Below are positions 9,990-21,600 of a DNA stretch of 64,000 nt, piece by piece (position 1 is the stretch's first letter; every line of letters starts with the position of its first letter). Location of the stretch: positions 49,191-113,190 of the forward strand of contig MJGA01000054.1 of the NCBI GenBank assembly GCA_001910725.1, given 5' to 3'. Under the pieces are notes generated by a model. That model was not told the DNA's origin, searched no databases, and saw nothing but the letters and a program-made list of their open reading frames with translations. The DNA comes from Phanerodontia chrysosporium (lineage: Eukaryota; Basidiomycota; Agaricomycetes; Polyporales; Phanerochaetaceae). The translations under genes and the position numbers were made by a program.

Positions 9990-12757
9990 GTTGAGTAGGA
10001 TCAGTTGAAGCCATTCCTGTGCGTCGTACGTGAATGGCGACATTTGAAAATGCTGAAACGTGCCAGTAAAGGTCATATCGCTGGAGGCGTGCAGGAGATA
10101 GGGCCGGGCAAGTTGTGCCTTTGGTGTCCGGCATGCTCTGATCCCGAATGAAATCTCCCGGCAAATTGGGAGCTGATATCAGACGATCTCAAGTATGTCC
10201 ACCTTGCCATCGCTCCGTGCAGCTTGACTGATCTGTTACAGGTATATCTATACGATAGCAATAGCAATCGACGCAAATTTTCGCTTGAAGCGCCAGGCAG
10301 TGTCGAACAACGCCCGCGACCCTGCGCTGATCTCTGGTGACGGATTCTTCGTCGAGAATACGGAATACGAGCGCTTCATCCTTAAGCATGTCGACGAAGA
10401 AGATGTACGTATTCGTTATGGTGTTAGGACCACATGGAGCCTGACCTCCGTCGCAGATGAGCACTTGTACTGGCTTTAAAGTGCTGCTATATGCAAATAC
10501 CCGTTTCAACAAGGGGTATGCCCTGACCGGTGTCACAATGGCAGTCTGTGCTCGCCACGGGTTCGTACTACCCAATGGTGTCGGTGACCTTCAGAAGGGC
10601 GAACGGTGTGTACTGTCTGCTGTGCACAACATTGTCCGAGTCTAACTCCGTTTTTAGACATTGCAATATGGACTTTGTTACCGCGGCGGTCTTTGCATTG
10701 GTCGCGCGAGGAATCCCAATCCTACTATCATACGACATCATGTGCCAGTGGGTTCGCAATCGCGAATGTCGCTGGATGTTGGAGAACTTTCCGCCCCATC
10801 TCCGGATCCAGTTACCGGAAGGGGAAATCCGGTACGCAATCCCCAAATATCACTTCAATGGCCACAGGGAAGAGGGGCACAACCAGCACTCCCTGAATCT
10901 GCGCAAGGGATCGTGCCGAACGGATGGCGAGGAGATCGAGTGAAACTGGTTTCGCCACGAGGGCACAGCCACCAGCACGTGCGAGATGGGGCCGGGTTCG
11001 CGTCACGACACGCTCGAAGATCATTTCCAATTCTCGAACCATCTAAAATTTGTAGACATGGGTGAGTGGATATATATGGTCAGCACCACCCAACTCATCC
11101 GCTCGCTTAGGTTCAAGTCTTCGCCGTCGCCACAAGAAAGCTCTCACGGAGAGCGCGAAGTTCCAAAAACTCTTCAACGATTTTTCAGACGGTCTTCAAC
11201 CCGAGAACGTGACCGAATGGATCCAGGCTGCAGACAATCTGGGAGAAGGATCTCACACTGCCGGATCCTTATTTTATGTCGCCATCGGATATGTAGTCGA
11301 AATCAGAATTAGATGGATATGACCGCTCACGCATCTTTGGCAGGCCTCACCGAATCTGACATACGCCAGCAGCTTGCTGCAGAAGACGACAAACTTGCGT
11401 CCGAGGGAGTGTTCTCGTTGCACGAGATCTCACCGGCAAGCATGCTTTCCGAGATGTTAGATATCGAGGACTAACAGTGAGTTCATTGGCAAGCCGATGT
11501 TCCCCCTTCATTCTCATGATTTTATGCCCAGGCGACGCTTCCGTCTGAAGTTTCCTCACACCGCCGACGGCACTCCTCAGCGCGCAATCGAAGTCCTTGA
11601 GAAGCAGGCCGCTCTACGACGATGCATGGGGACGGCTTGTGCGGTACAAGCGGTATACATGCCAGTCACTCTTCAGATGCTCACTCGGTACCAAATGCGG
11701 CTGCGAGAAGCCGCCGCTGCACGCTCGACCTCAGGAACGAGTCGTCCAACAAGTGGACGTCCCCGTCAGCAGCGCCTTCAAAACGAATTTGTTGACCTCG
11801 CCGACCCGGCTGAGGATCAGCCACTCTTTTTACCCTCCGAGTTACCAGCTGACGTGCTCCAGTCGTGCCTTGAAGGTCTTGCTGACATTGAGGCTAGGCT
11901 CCAAGAAGGTCAGCTTCGGGACTCACTCGACAAGCTGTGGGTCCAGCTACACGTCAAAGCACGGCTCGTCAACTTCAAAATGCGTAACGTACGCCATCAA
12001 GGAGCATTGACGCGTGCTATGAAGAGGCTCGACTCGAACGAGGAGAAGATCAAGGCTCTCGCATTCAAGTACCGCGCTGTGCGCGCCGCCAAGATGTCCC
12101 TCTCGGGTTCAGGCCTCTGGGAGCGCCAGTGGCAAATCTTAAGGCCGCAAGATGTATGCTACATGCGCGAGGCAGAACCGCTTCAGGAAGGTAATAGCTC
12201 CACTCAGAGAGCGACGGAGGGCACCCGCGCGGTTTCCTGGATCTGGGTAGCCACAGACAAAGAGGGCGAGGAGGCAACTGCAGGATCAACGAGGGGCATG
12301 CAAGAAGGTGCATGCTAAACCTTGCTACCGCGACTGCCACTAATTGCTCTCAGCCCTTCCTAGTGAATACCTCCGTGCACGGGCACGTCACCTGTGCTTT
12401 GAGGAAGAGAAGACTCAGCTCGCTGAAGATAAACGGAGGGTGCTCGTCTCACTCGAACGAAACGCTCTCGACTGGGACCTGCATCGGGCTCAGGTGGCCG
12501 ACGTGTACGAAGACAACGCAGTGATGGTTGGGGTAGCTGCATATGCGTCACGACAGAACGCGTACCAACGCGGTCTGAAGTAGAAGTTTCACACTATGTG
12601 GTCTCATGGAGCGGCTGAGGTGGCATGTCGGGACGTTCAACATGACGAAGCCAAGAACGGAGAGGTCGTCGTCACCTACGTCCCGAACGAGTCTGACGGA
12701 GAAGAAGGACGAGACTCGGATAATGAGGATTCAGAGTGGTCAGATAGCGAAAGCTGA
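9990..12757 (+). pseudogene. KDZ-family transposase pseudogene, N-terminally truncated
   Basis: Fungal KDZ (Kyakuja-Dileera-Zisupton) DDE transposase. In order: KMLKRASKGH (about 10,045), CLWCPAC...NLP (about 10,110-10,160), IDANFRLKRQA (about 10,265), the block GYALTGVTMAV (about 10,515), LSYDIMCQWVRNR (about 10,725), YAIPKYHFNGH (about 10,835), EMGPGSRHDTLEDHF (about 10,985) and the C-terminal FLPSELPADVL...RAMKRLDSNEEKI...YRAVRAA helices (about 11,830-12,100), then RARARHLCFEEEKTQLAEDKRR (about 12,380) and an acidic tail ending at 12,757. The pieces join across short introns. In-frame TGA codons at 10,149-10,151 and 10,941-10,943 replace positions that fit arginine CGA. The usual N-terminal cysteine-rich domain is absent and AT-rich sequence takes its place. 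Confidence 0.87.
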
Positions 12758-13763
12758 TATGCATGTAACTCATAGTCCTGAATTCATAAGTCTTCGGGGG
12801 TATCTGCACGCGTGAAGGGGTGCGGGGAGGACTTAGCCGTCTCAGCAGATGTGTGTCACGTGATCTCGGTAATAGAATACAGAGCTGTCCCGCCTACCCA
12901 TCGGTTGATTTCTGGGTTACATTCACTACTATGTACACCTTCCACCATCTCTGCGCCTGGTAGCGGAGGTGTATAGATCAATACATAGGGTCTTCCCACG
13001 AGGGTACAGAATATTTAAGCGCACAAGTACATGGACACGAGGAAAGGTGCAGAGCATGTGAAAACTAGTAAAGTGATCGATGTAATGGTTTCTCAATGCC
13101 TTTGAACGTCGCCGAGACTTCTTGCAATTATACCATATTTATTTTTGAATTGACTTGCCACGCGTAGCAGATGAGGGGTTACCAGGATGCGCTGAGGGGA
13201 GGGGAAAATGTTATACTACTATACCGTGCATGCAGAATATATCCACATATCCTAGGATTTTCTCGGATTTTCCTATTATTTTCCCGCACTTTTTCAGCAT
13301 TTTTCCTCGCATTTTTCTCTCCCTTTCCCCGCATTTTCCCGCGGACCGGTCAGCGTTTTCGAGCTTGCTCAAAGGTCTTGGATGACGTACGCATATGTTT
13401 GAGCGCTCCAGAATATTCCTATGTTTTTCCAGTCTGGCATTCTCCGGGGGTTGGGAACGCGAGGGGTGCACGTCGCGCCCGGGTGCGCCCACGTGGCCGC
13501 CACCAAGCTGCTGGGTCGCTCGATTCAGCAGTGTTTTGATGGGAGAGGGCCCAACGGTCCAAGTCCGGCGTCACCTGAATATATGGCGGGTTTTCCACAG
13601 GTTTTCCTATAGTTTCTCACCCGGGACCACCCCAAGAAACCACCGGGCCTGCTGCGCATCATCTTCCTTTGATGTATATACCTAATTGTGTCCCACTAGA
13701 CGTGCCGAGACATGCCGGAGGTCTATTTAAGCCTAGGAATGCCCAAACACATTAGTTGCCTGG
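12758..13763. other. Non-coding stretch, possibly LTR-like
   Basis: No family is recognisable. The segment about 13,240-13,370 is a pyrimidine-rich run of TTTTCC/GCATTTTTC units, and a CTATTTAAG TATA-like box lies near 13,721. The composition resembles a decayed retroelement promoter region, but no second copy or target duplication is visible. Confidence 0.35.
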
Positions 13764-15257
13764 TTAGTGCCAAATGATGTAACGCACATGATACCGGTTG
13801 GTCCTATATGAAACATCAAACATGGCCCAAGGCCTCGCAGCATGGAAGAGGCGGGCCGTATCAGAGCCTTTCCCCTTGAATGGGACGGGCTTCTCGACGA
13901 AGGGCAGTTTCTTGTTCGCGTTGACCGTTGCGTTGACCGTTGTCTGATTGGTGCCAATAGTCTGGGCCAGAGTGTTAACCGTGTTTGTGAGCTGCGTCAT
14001 TGCCTGGGCCATCTGCAGGAGGGCAGCAGAAATGGGGTCGGGGGGGCCGGGCCAGGAGGCGCTCCATCGGGAGTGCTCGACATATTGGGGGGACGGGGAG
14101 TGTTTGCTCCTGAGTGAGCGCAGGAGAGGTTAAACGGGGAAGGAGCAGGTTCGTGGTCTGAGAGAACAGAGCCGAGCGATGTCTCAGGAGATGAGTGGTG
14201 GCTGCTGTCCGGAGGGCTGCGGTCGGGGGTGTTCAGGGTGGTAGCGGAGGTGCAGGCGAATTCTAGCCTTTGCGCGAAGCGAGGGAGCTCGAATTGGACT
14301 TCTCGAGTGCTCAGTGGAAGCTGTGGGACTGATGGGGCGCTTTCTCGATATTGGCAGGGCTGTTCACTGCAGAAGACGTCTTCCCAGTTTTCACCTCTGT
14401 CGAGAAGATGGCTATCACGGACTTCACCAGTCTCATAATTTCTCGCAAAGAAATGCGGGTCGCGCGAGCAGTCGTAATCCAGAGCGACACGAGATGTATT
14501 TTATAAACTACTCGAAATATCCAGCTCGGTACATGATATCTAGTTCTTCCACGATGCGGCGGAAGTTGCACCTTAAACCGATGAACGAAATGTCACCAAT
14601 CTGAGCAAGACCTAGCTCGTATTGGTGCCACTCCTTAAACATGGTGGTAGGGGCGAGGCGGACAAGCTCAGCACGGATCTGCTGGAGGCGCTCGATCAGC
14701 TGGCAGACGCCGCGTGCGTGGTCGCTGTTGACGAGGTGGAACAGATCGACTTCTTCGACGGCCTTGAGACGCTTGATGGTGGCGTCGAGCTTGGGCGTGA
14801 AGATGCCGACAAGATCGGTGGGGGAGTATTTGGGGATGTCGATGCCAACAGGCTTGCAGGCGATGGGCTCGTACATCGGGGCGGCGCTGAGGCGCTCTGC
14901 CAAACTGAGCTTCGAGGAGGAAGCAGCTACGGCGGCCTGGGCTTCTTGTGCTTCGCATTGGCGCTGCTCGCGGATGCAGTTGCCTACGCGTTGTTCGGCT
15001 TCACGAGCCTCGCGGACGGCAGTCCAGTTGATGGAGGGGACAGAGGGTGGAGGCTGGGGAAGCATGGACACGCACTTGATGACTGCCTTGACTTTGCGGT
15101 CAGTCCACTTGACGGAGTTGCCGGCCTCGCGACGACGTTGGAGGCAGTCGAAAATGCGCTGGGGGATATGGTCCTTGAGGAGAGGTGCGTTCGGGGGCAG
15201 AGAGGCCGCGCTTCGACGAACATCTTTCGGCACTGCAAAAGCAAGCCTTAGCAACAT
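13764..15257 (-). pseudogene. Gag-like / unknown retroelement ORF remnant
   Basis: An open frame (15,257-14,508, 249 codons) of unknown family is followed, reading left, by further coding-like sequence ending in a gag-type block (VEKPVPFKGKGSDTARLF, about 13,905-13,845) that breaks off abruptly. KPxxFxGK...F is the usual entry to a retrotransposon gag domain. The 249-aa part is rich in Arg/Glu/Ala, with helical segments (KLDATIKRLKAVEEV, LIERLQQIRAELVRL). The LTR at 15,388-16,080 lies 130 bp upstream in the right orientation to be its 5' LTR. I infer a truncated retroelement. A host gene hit by an element is the alternative. Confidence 0.45.
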
Positions 15258-15387
15258 GTACGGAGTGAGCGGGCTGCTCGACTACGACGTACTCGCTTTA
15301 ATCGGTGGGAATAAACTTTTTTAAATGGTGGTATGGGGGAGCGATAGGGGGAAAATTGCCTAGGGCACCCAAAAGATCTCAACCTAA

Positions 15388-16080
15388 TGTCGCGGAGCTA
15401 GGGCTCAATGCTACACGAGGGAGGACGCATGGGGATGATGACGACTGGGTGCAGCGGAGTGAATCATGTGGCGACAAACTAACTTGCGCAGTTGTCCGTA
15501 TTGACCAAGTGTATTAGCAATAGTAACTACTATACAAACAACGGGCTTACCTGTCCGTATTGACCAAGAGGTCGAGATGACAGACAGGAGCGAGGGGAGC
15601 TACCCTTGTATACTACAGTACTCTAGGGCAGGCTGTACCATTATCTAAGCTGATGGGTAGTGCTTGGCATAGCCAGCGAGGCTGCGACACGGGCTGCGCG
15701 ACGAGGCTGTGCGGGGGCTATGTCATGAGGCTGTGTCAGCTGGCAGTGTCTGAGGCTGCGTCGGGCCGAGGCTGTGTCATCAGGCTGATCAGCTCGGTGT
15801 GTTTCGGCAAGGGGAGTCATCAGGAATGACAGTGCCTCCTCGGCGAACTGGGGAACCGGTTGCAGGGCAGACTGGTGATCCGGGCAGTGTCTGAGCACGC
15901 AGTGGGATGCGCTGGCGTCTAGGGATGATGCGCCATCAGGGCGCTGGCACTGAATGGCCAGGCGCTGAGTGTGGGCGGCTAGGACTCCAGACGGCGCGAG
16001 GGCTGCTCGCCTGTTGGATTAATCGAGGAAAATAGCCAAAAATCGGCGAAAAATAGGGCTGCGCCATCACATCCGTGACA
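15388..16080 (-). mobile_element. LTR of family L1 (probable 5' LTR of a truncated element)
   Basis: A 693-bp copy of the L1 LTR with TGT...ACA ends. The flanks do not match (CCTAA on the left, GTCTA on the right), unlike the copy at 5,385-6,079. That is expected if it still belongs to an element whose body lies to the left. The internal TGTCCGTATTGACCAAG pair is at 15,493 and 15,552, and the splice-donor-like ACAG/GTAAGC is conserved with the other copy. Confidence 0.75.
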
Positions 16081-16082
16081 GT

Positions 16083-16307
16083 CTAGGTGTCCCGTCAGAG
16101 ACCGTCACCCAACGGAGAGAGGCTGCGGACATACCCAACACTTCTGACATCGAGCCAGTCTCTGAGGACGAAGGCAGACACGCAGCTGAAGGGAAGGGGA
16201 AAGGTGTCTTGAGGGCGGCCAGGATGAGAGCTGCTCAGAAGAGACCTTTGTGGAAGTCTACAGAAGATGGAGGGGCGCCAAAAGCGAAAAAGACGAAGAC
16301 GAAGTAG
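16083..16307 (+). pseudogene. 3' fragment of an unknown coding sequence
   Basis: An open frame of about 75 codons starts right after the L1 LTR and ends in TAG at 16,305-16,307. It has an acidic segment (EPVSEDEG) and a basic tail (KAKKTKTK) that looks like a nuclear localisation signal. There is no start codon, so this is the end of a gene or element truncated by the LTR. The family is not recognised. Confidence 0.35.
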
Positions 16308-16651
16308 AGTATTGGAAGTGTACCATAGTGTTGAGACAAACCGTCAGCAAATGTGCATGAAGCAAAGCGGGCACCTGCCATATATGGGTATCCCAGTATT
16401 CAAACTTGTTTCGGGATCCCAGTCTCACTTTTCGGTAGTTGAATTGCTCACTTTCAGAATCGCCACTCGCTTGATCCAACCCCCGTATCGGATCCCCTTG
16501 CTCCTCCTCTCTCGTCGTGCCCGTTTCCTTGCTCGACGTCCATCCCGTTCTCGGAAGGTGCTTAAGCGTGCCCTTCACACGTGGTACTCAAGGTCCCATG
16601 TTGAAGAGCGGGCGTGAGACTGACACGCGACATGCGCGGGCGGGCGGGCGC
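16308..16651. other. No gene seen
   Basis: Short overlapping ORFs only, with no family signature. The last part (about 16,630-16,655) is a run of GCGGGCGGGCGCGCG units. Confidence 0.4.
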
Positions 16652-16656
16652 GCGCC

Positions 16657-16968
16657 TGTCAGACCCCTGACACCGCGGACCCGGAGAACTCTGCGCCGTG
16701 TGCACAGACCGCCCCACACCTCCTGCTCGGTAGACACGTTCTACCACGCCACACTTACGTGAGCTCGCTGTGCCAGACAGCGAGCGAATATTCTAGGTAT
16801 TTTACGTCATTTTCTGTAGCTTTCCTCGACATGTGTGTAGCTAGAATATAAATACAGGGTCAAGGATGCCGTCCTCGTCCGTTCACTCGTCTTTCACCTG
16901 CGCAAATAAGTCTATTCACTTTCTACTCTACTACAAGTAAGTCTATATAATTTTAACATCCCACGATA
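16657..16968 (+). mobile_element. Probable short solo LTR with target duplication GCGCC
   Basis: A 312-bp unit beginning TGTCAG and ending ACGATA, flanked by GCGCC at 16,652-16,656 and 16,969-16,973. It holds an ATATAAATAC TATA box (about 16,846) and, near its 3' end, CAAGTAAGTCT. The TGT...ATA ends and the late splice-donor-like site resemble family L2. With only one copy in the window, the call rests on the 5-bp match and internal promoter. Confidence 0.55.
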
Positions 16969-17139
16969 GCGCCAATGCCGCGTGGCGGTGCATGCATGCC
17001 ACACGTCGTTCATGCCTTTGTAACAACAGAGTTTGTTTATCTTACTGCATAGACAACAGTGGTGGGCCTATTCATTCTCGATAGCCTATTACTCTGCAGT
17101 ACAACTGTTCGGTGCCCCTTTCACTTTGTGCCGAACTAC

Positions 17140-17147
17140 ATCTACAC
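17140..17147. repeat. hAT target-site duplication, left copy (ATCTACAC)
   Basis: Eight bases immediately outside the left terminal repeat, identical to 41,907-41,914. Eight base pairs is the standard duplication length of hAT elements. Confidence 0.92.
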
Positions 17148-18090
17148 TAGTGTTGCGTAAGAAACTCCTGAGACCCTGTCGGTAACTGTAAGAAAGTCAA
17201 TGGCCTGCTGTAAGTAAATAAGTACCTGTAAATTACATTGTTTACTGGCGGGCACGGACCGGGAGCGCCGGGGTAAATTACGGCAAATTACAGTAAGTAA
17301 CGGTAAGTAACGGTAGGAAACTGTAAAGAAGTCCCACGCGACGGCGACTCTCGCCAGCGACCACCCTATACCCAGCTTTCAATCTCGTACTCCCCGTCAT
17401 CCTCCTCACGAATGCCTGCGTCCCCAACAGAGGTGTCTGCCTTAGAGGCCTTCTCAGCACTCCCGCGCTCCTCGGCTGCGAGAACATCTTCAATCCCCGC
17501 TGCCTCCAAGTTGATTTCACTCTCTCCGCCCTCGAGGACAAGCTGCTCATCCTCGTCAGAAGTAATAGGAGGTTCGTTCACCAGCTCATCATCTGTGTCA
17601 CTTTCATCCTCACCTGTGTGCAGCATATCCTCGTGTTCCTTCTGCCGCTCATGGGTGAGCTTCTCGATCTCATGGAATTTCACCGCCGGCTTGGGGCGTG
17701 CACTTGGTCGTACCTGCCATATGAGCAGCCAGGTCAGATCATTGCCTAGTCTACCAATTTGTGTACTTACCTTGGGGTCGCTTCGGTAGAACTGGCGGAT
17801 CTGTGCTTGGGCAAAGATCGTTGAAATATCCATGTTTCCGCGTCTCGCAGAATTCAGCCATGTAATAATGGATGCGGTGCGTTCGTCTGCCATAGAGTGC
17901 GGGATAATTGAGTCAAGCTTGATAGCAATGGCCTAGTAACCCGCCCGAAGCTTGTCAGTATGACCAACCCCAGCGATCGAACATAGATGACATACTGCCA
18001 GAAGGCCAGCATTCTCTGTGAACAAGAACCTCTCCCACCATTCCCGCACACTCCCCCCCTCGGGCAAGGATGTGTTGAATGGGTAGTAGC

Positions 18091-18405
18091 TGTGGCGGTG
18101 AGACGCAGTTGGCGGTTCCGAAGACATTGCAAACAGAGTTTCCTTTCTTGGACTTGTACCCCGCGGCGGGAGTCACCTCTCGCCTGCGCGTTCTGCGCCG
18201 TAGTACTTTCTCTGTCAGACTCAGGCAGTGTATTTCAATATCTCTCTTATTTCCAAAAGGTAGCTACAGGTATATAAGGACCCGTAGGACCACCATGTAC
18301 AGTAGAATCGACCCGAGTAACTTGCAGTCCTTTATCCTGTGATTTCTTGGGCGATAACCCCGTGTGCGCCTAGGGTTATCTTTCGAGACGACCTAAAGCG
18401 TTACA
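18091..18405 (+). repeat. Gypsy-1 5' LTR (315 bp)
   Basis: TGTGGC...TTACA, read as identical over all 315 bases to the 3' LTR. It is preceded by the target duplication GTAGC (18,086-18,090). A TATATAAGG TATA box lies at 18,271. No canonical tRNA-type primer-binding site follows it. Confidence 0.95.
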
Positions 18406-18668
18406 TATTTTTCACAGTCTCGACTCTTTACTCTTGACCATAGACTCCCTCCTCTACTCGTTTATCTCTTCCTCCCTGGTCTCTACTACCTAACAGAAAA
18501 GGACAACAAAACCGACTGTCCCGGTAGCTCGCCGTCTGATCAACGCCGCGCCATCACCACAGTCAAGACAAAAAACAACGGAAAAATCACGAACCCTGAA
18601 GTCTCCTGACGAGAAGTTCCCATTTCTATCTTTTGTGCACTAACTTCGAAACTTTTTGAGCTCTAGAC

Positions 18669-21600
18669 ATGTCTATTCGCGCGAACGCGAACACGTACAA
18701 CCTGCGTCGACGCAAGGGAGCGTCCACTATCCCCGGCGCTTTCACCACCCCCATCCCTGCGACACCGCCATCCAATGCCTCTACCCCCCTTTCGGAGGTA
18801 TCTGGAGGCTTGGCGGACAGAGGTCACAGCGATCGCGGGTTTGAGAATGCACGGGAAGAGTCACCATCCCCACCTGGGCCGCGAACGGCCAAAGGGAAGG
18901 CTGCCGACTCCAGCAAGGTCAAGGACGCCTCAGTCCCTTGCTCCCCAGTGACGCGGAAGGCTGCCTCGACGGCAGCGTTAGACCCTCGTCGGGCCACGGT
19001 CAAGGAGGTCGCGGACGACGACGAACCTGGTTCAAGGACAGTGGCTGGAGGACGAAGTCACGTCGGAAAGAACGCAGGTGAGCGTGGAAAGGCCAACCAC
19101 GCCGAGGCTGCCTCGGCACGAGCAGTCTCACCCGGAGCTTCTGGTGCTCCGCCCACGATGGGCTCTGCAGCACCAGACAAGGGGGGGCTAGGCTCGTCTG
19201 AGAAGCCACCGTCGATCCCGGACAACGGACGGGTGCAGACCCACGGCGAACCGCGTGGGCGAAAAGCCGCGCTTCACGCACAGTGTCCTTCGCTGGCGCA
19301 GCGAGAGCGATCACCATCGCGAGGTGAAGGCTCGTCAAAGCTGCAGGGTAAAACGGTTGATCCGCGCAATTGGGGCGCGTTGGGCATAGACGATAGCGAG
19401 CTAGATCCTGACGCGCAGCGCCAGGTGCTCGAGATGTATGCTAGCTTAAAGAAAGGCATACCAATCTTTCCTGATGATATGAGCCTGGAGGCTCAGCGTG
19501 ATGTTCTCGAGTACTATGCAGCCATGAAAGCTCGCGAACCGTGCCCTGTACACGACGTCTCGTCTGGGGCGACGACGGTAAAGCATGAGCCAGCGCCGAC
19601 TCCCTGTCTTGGGTACGGCGAGGAGTCTATTGAAGCATTGGCTCGTGAACAACAGTCCCAAGCAACACAGTTACGGCGGCGACTGTCTGCGGTTGCTGCA
19701 CAGCGCATCAATGCGGAGGTTGTTGACCTCACCCGTGAGCCTAACAAATGCAAGGATATGGGTGTAAAACTGCCACGCCAGGCCAAATCGAAGTCTTCCG
19801 TGGCGAGCGTCGTGATCACGGACCCACCACTGTTGAGTCAGTTCGGCCTTGAAGCCAACAAAGACTTGCGAACAGGTTCACGGCGAGAGACTCCGTCAGG
19901 TCAAGCCGAGGGAGGTATTAATACCATGAAGCCCGCGGCTCAAGTTGAGCCCAAGAGCTATCTCGGGGAAGCCTTCGCTACCTCTCGCAATGACCCTAGG
20001 TTTGCGCGTGGGGCTACCGGTGGTGACCCTGATCCTAGTTCGTCTGATTCAAGCTCTTCGGAAAATGAGCAATCAGACAGCGGCTCGGACATGAAAACGA
20101 CGCGACGCGCAAAGAAGAAGAAGACGCACCTAAAGCCCAAGGTGCCGGTGCATAAGCCGCATGAGCCCGAGAAGTACAATGGGAAACCAGACGTCCATGT
20201 ATTTCATAAATTCATGCGGGAAGTACAAGATTATATACTCGACTACCAACTGCCGCAGAGCAAACATGCTCGTACGGCGTCCTACTTCCTTACCGGAAAG
20301 GCCTATGAGTTCTATACCACCCAGGTGTCCATGAACCCGTCAGAATGGGTGCTCCATGACTTCTTCATGGGGTTGTTCAACCACTGCTTCCCTGTCAACT
20401 TCCGGCTTGAGCAGCGGGAGAAGCTTGAAGAGGCTAAGCAGGGGTCTAGCACAGTCTTGGAATACGTACACCGCATCGAGACGTTGTTCTTGATGGTGGG
20501 TATCGTGTCGGACCAAGACAGAGTGATCAAGCTCTGGAAAGGCCTCAGTAATTATATTCAGGCCAAGCTCTGGGAGTTTAATTACTCACCGACAAGTTCC
20601 TCATGGAAGGAAGTCGTCGAGGCCGCCGTCCGGTATGAGATCGCCGCCCAGCAGGCTTCACTGGGGAGCCGTGGCTCTGCCAATAGCAATGGTGGCAGCA
20701 GTCACCGTAACGTGCGGAATGGACGCTTCAGTACCAACCGACGCGGCAACGAAAGTCGTGGTACTCACCAGGATCGCGATCTGCAGGGTGCAGGTGGTCG
20801 ACCTGGTGACCGTGATCGTCGGAGCACCGCGCCTCGGCCTGGGAATACTGCTCGGCCATCTGGTCAACGTGATCAAGGACGGGGCTCGAGGCAGCTCTCG
20901 GAGCGAGAGAAGGCTGAGCTCAAAGCTGCTAATAAATGTTTTGTGTGCCGCGAAACAGGGCACATGTCTCGTAACTGCCCACAGAATCGGTTAGTCAAGT
21001 CCCCGCGCAAGGGCAAGCCACCCGGTGTGGCGGTACATACCATGCGGTTAGACCCTGCCGGGATGGAAGACTTGCGCGTCCTCGCGGATAGCACGCCCAC
21101 GGTTGGCCTAGAAGTTAATATGATAATTAGCGCAGGCATGGACGATGGGTACGACTCGGATCGTGATAGTAGCGGCTCACTGACACCGCGAAACTACTGC
21201 ACGGAACGGTCCGAGGACGAGGTCGAGGCCCTCGTTGACGACTTTCGTGCCATGGACCTGGACGACGAAGGTTTCAGCATGGACATTGATAGCGGCGACG
21301 AAGACGACATCATACCTGCCCGAGAACTGCCTGCAACGGTGCGACAAGGCCGCCCACGAGTGCGCGTTGGGAATCTCTACGCCGTACGCGCAGCTGAGCT
21401 TCTACGGCGCCATGGGCCCTTTTGCTGCCACGCAGCAGTTGAGGAGCCGGGCGACCGAGAATACGCAGTCTACGGTATTGAGGGTGACCAGGTTTGCATC
21501 ATGGGGAAGCACCCTATGGAAGACACCCTCGTTAGCTCCGACTGGCTCCGTGATCCAGATTTCAACCTACCTCGGTGGTACAAGCTTCAGGTCGCTAGGC

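Noticed and set aside
1..16970. RIP (repeat-induced point mutation) as the cause of decay
   Set aside because: Where two copies can be compared (Gypsy-2 LTRs) the changes sit at CpG, not CpA. CpG methylation decay fits better; copia is too degraded to judge.
18406..18668. Self-primed replication of Gypsy-1, as in Tf1
   Set aside because: I looked for complementarity between the start of the transcript region in the LTR and the sequence after the LTR. Only about six bases match, so no claim is made on priming.
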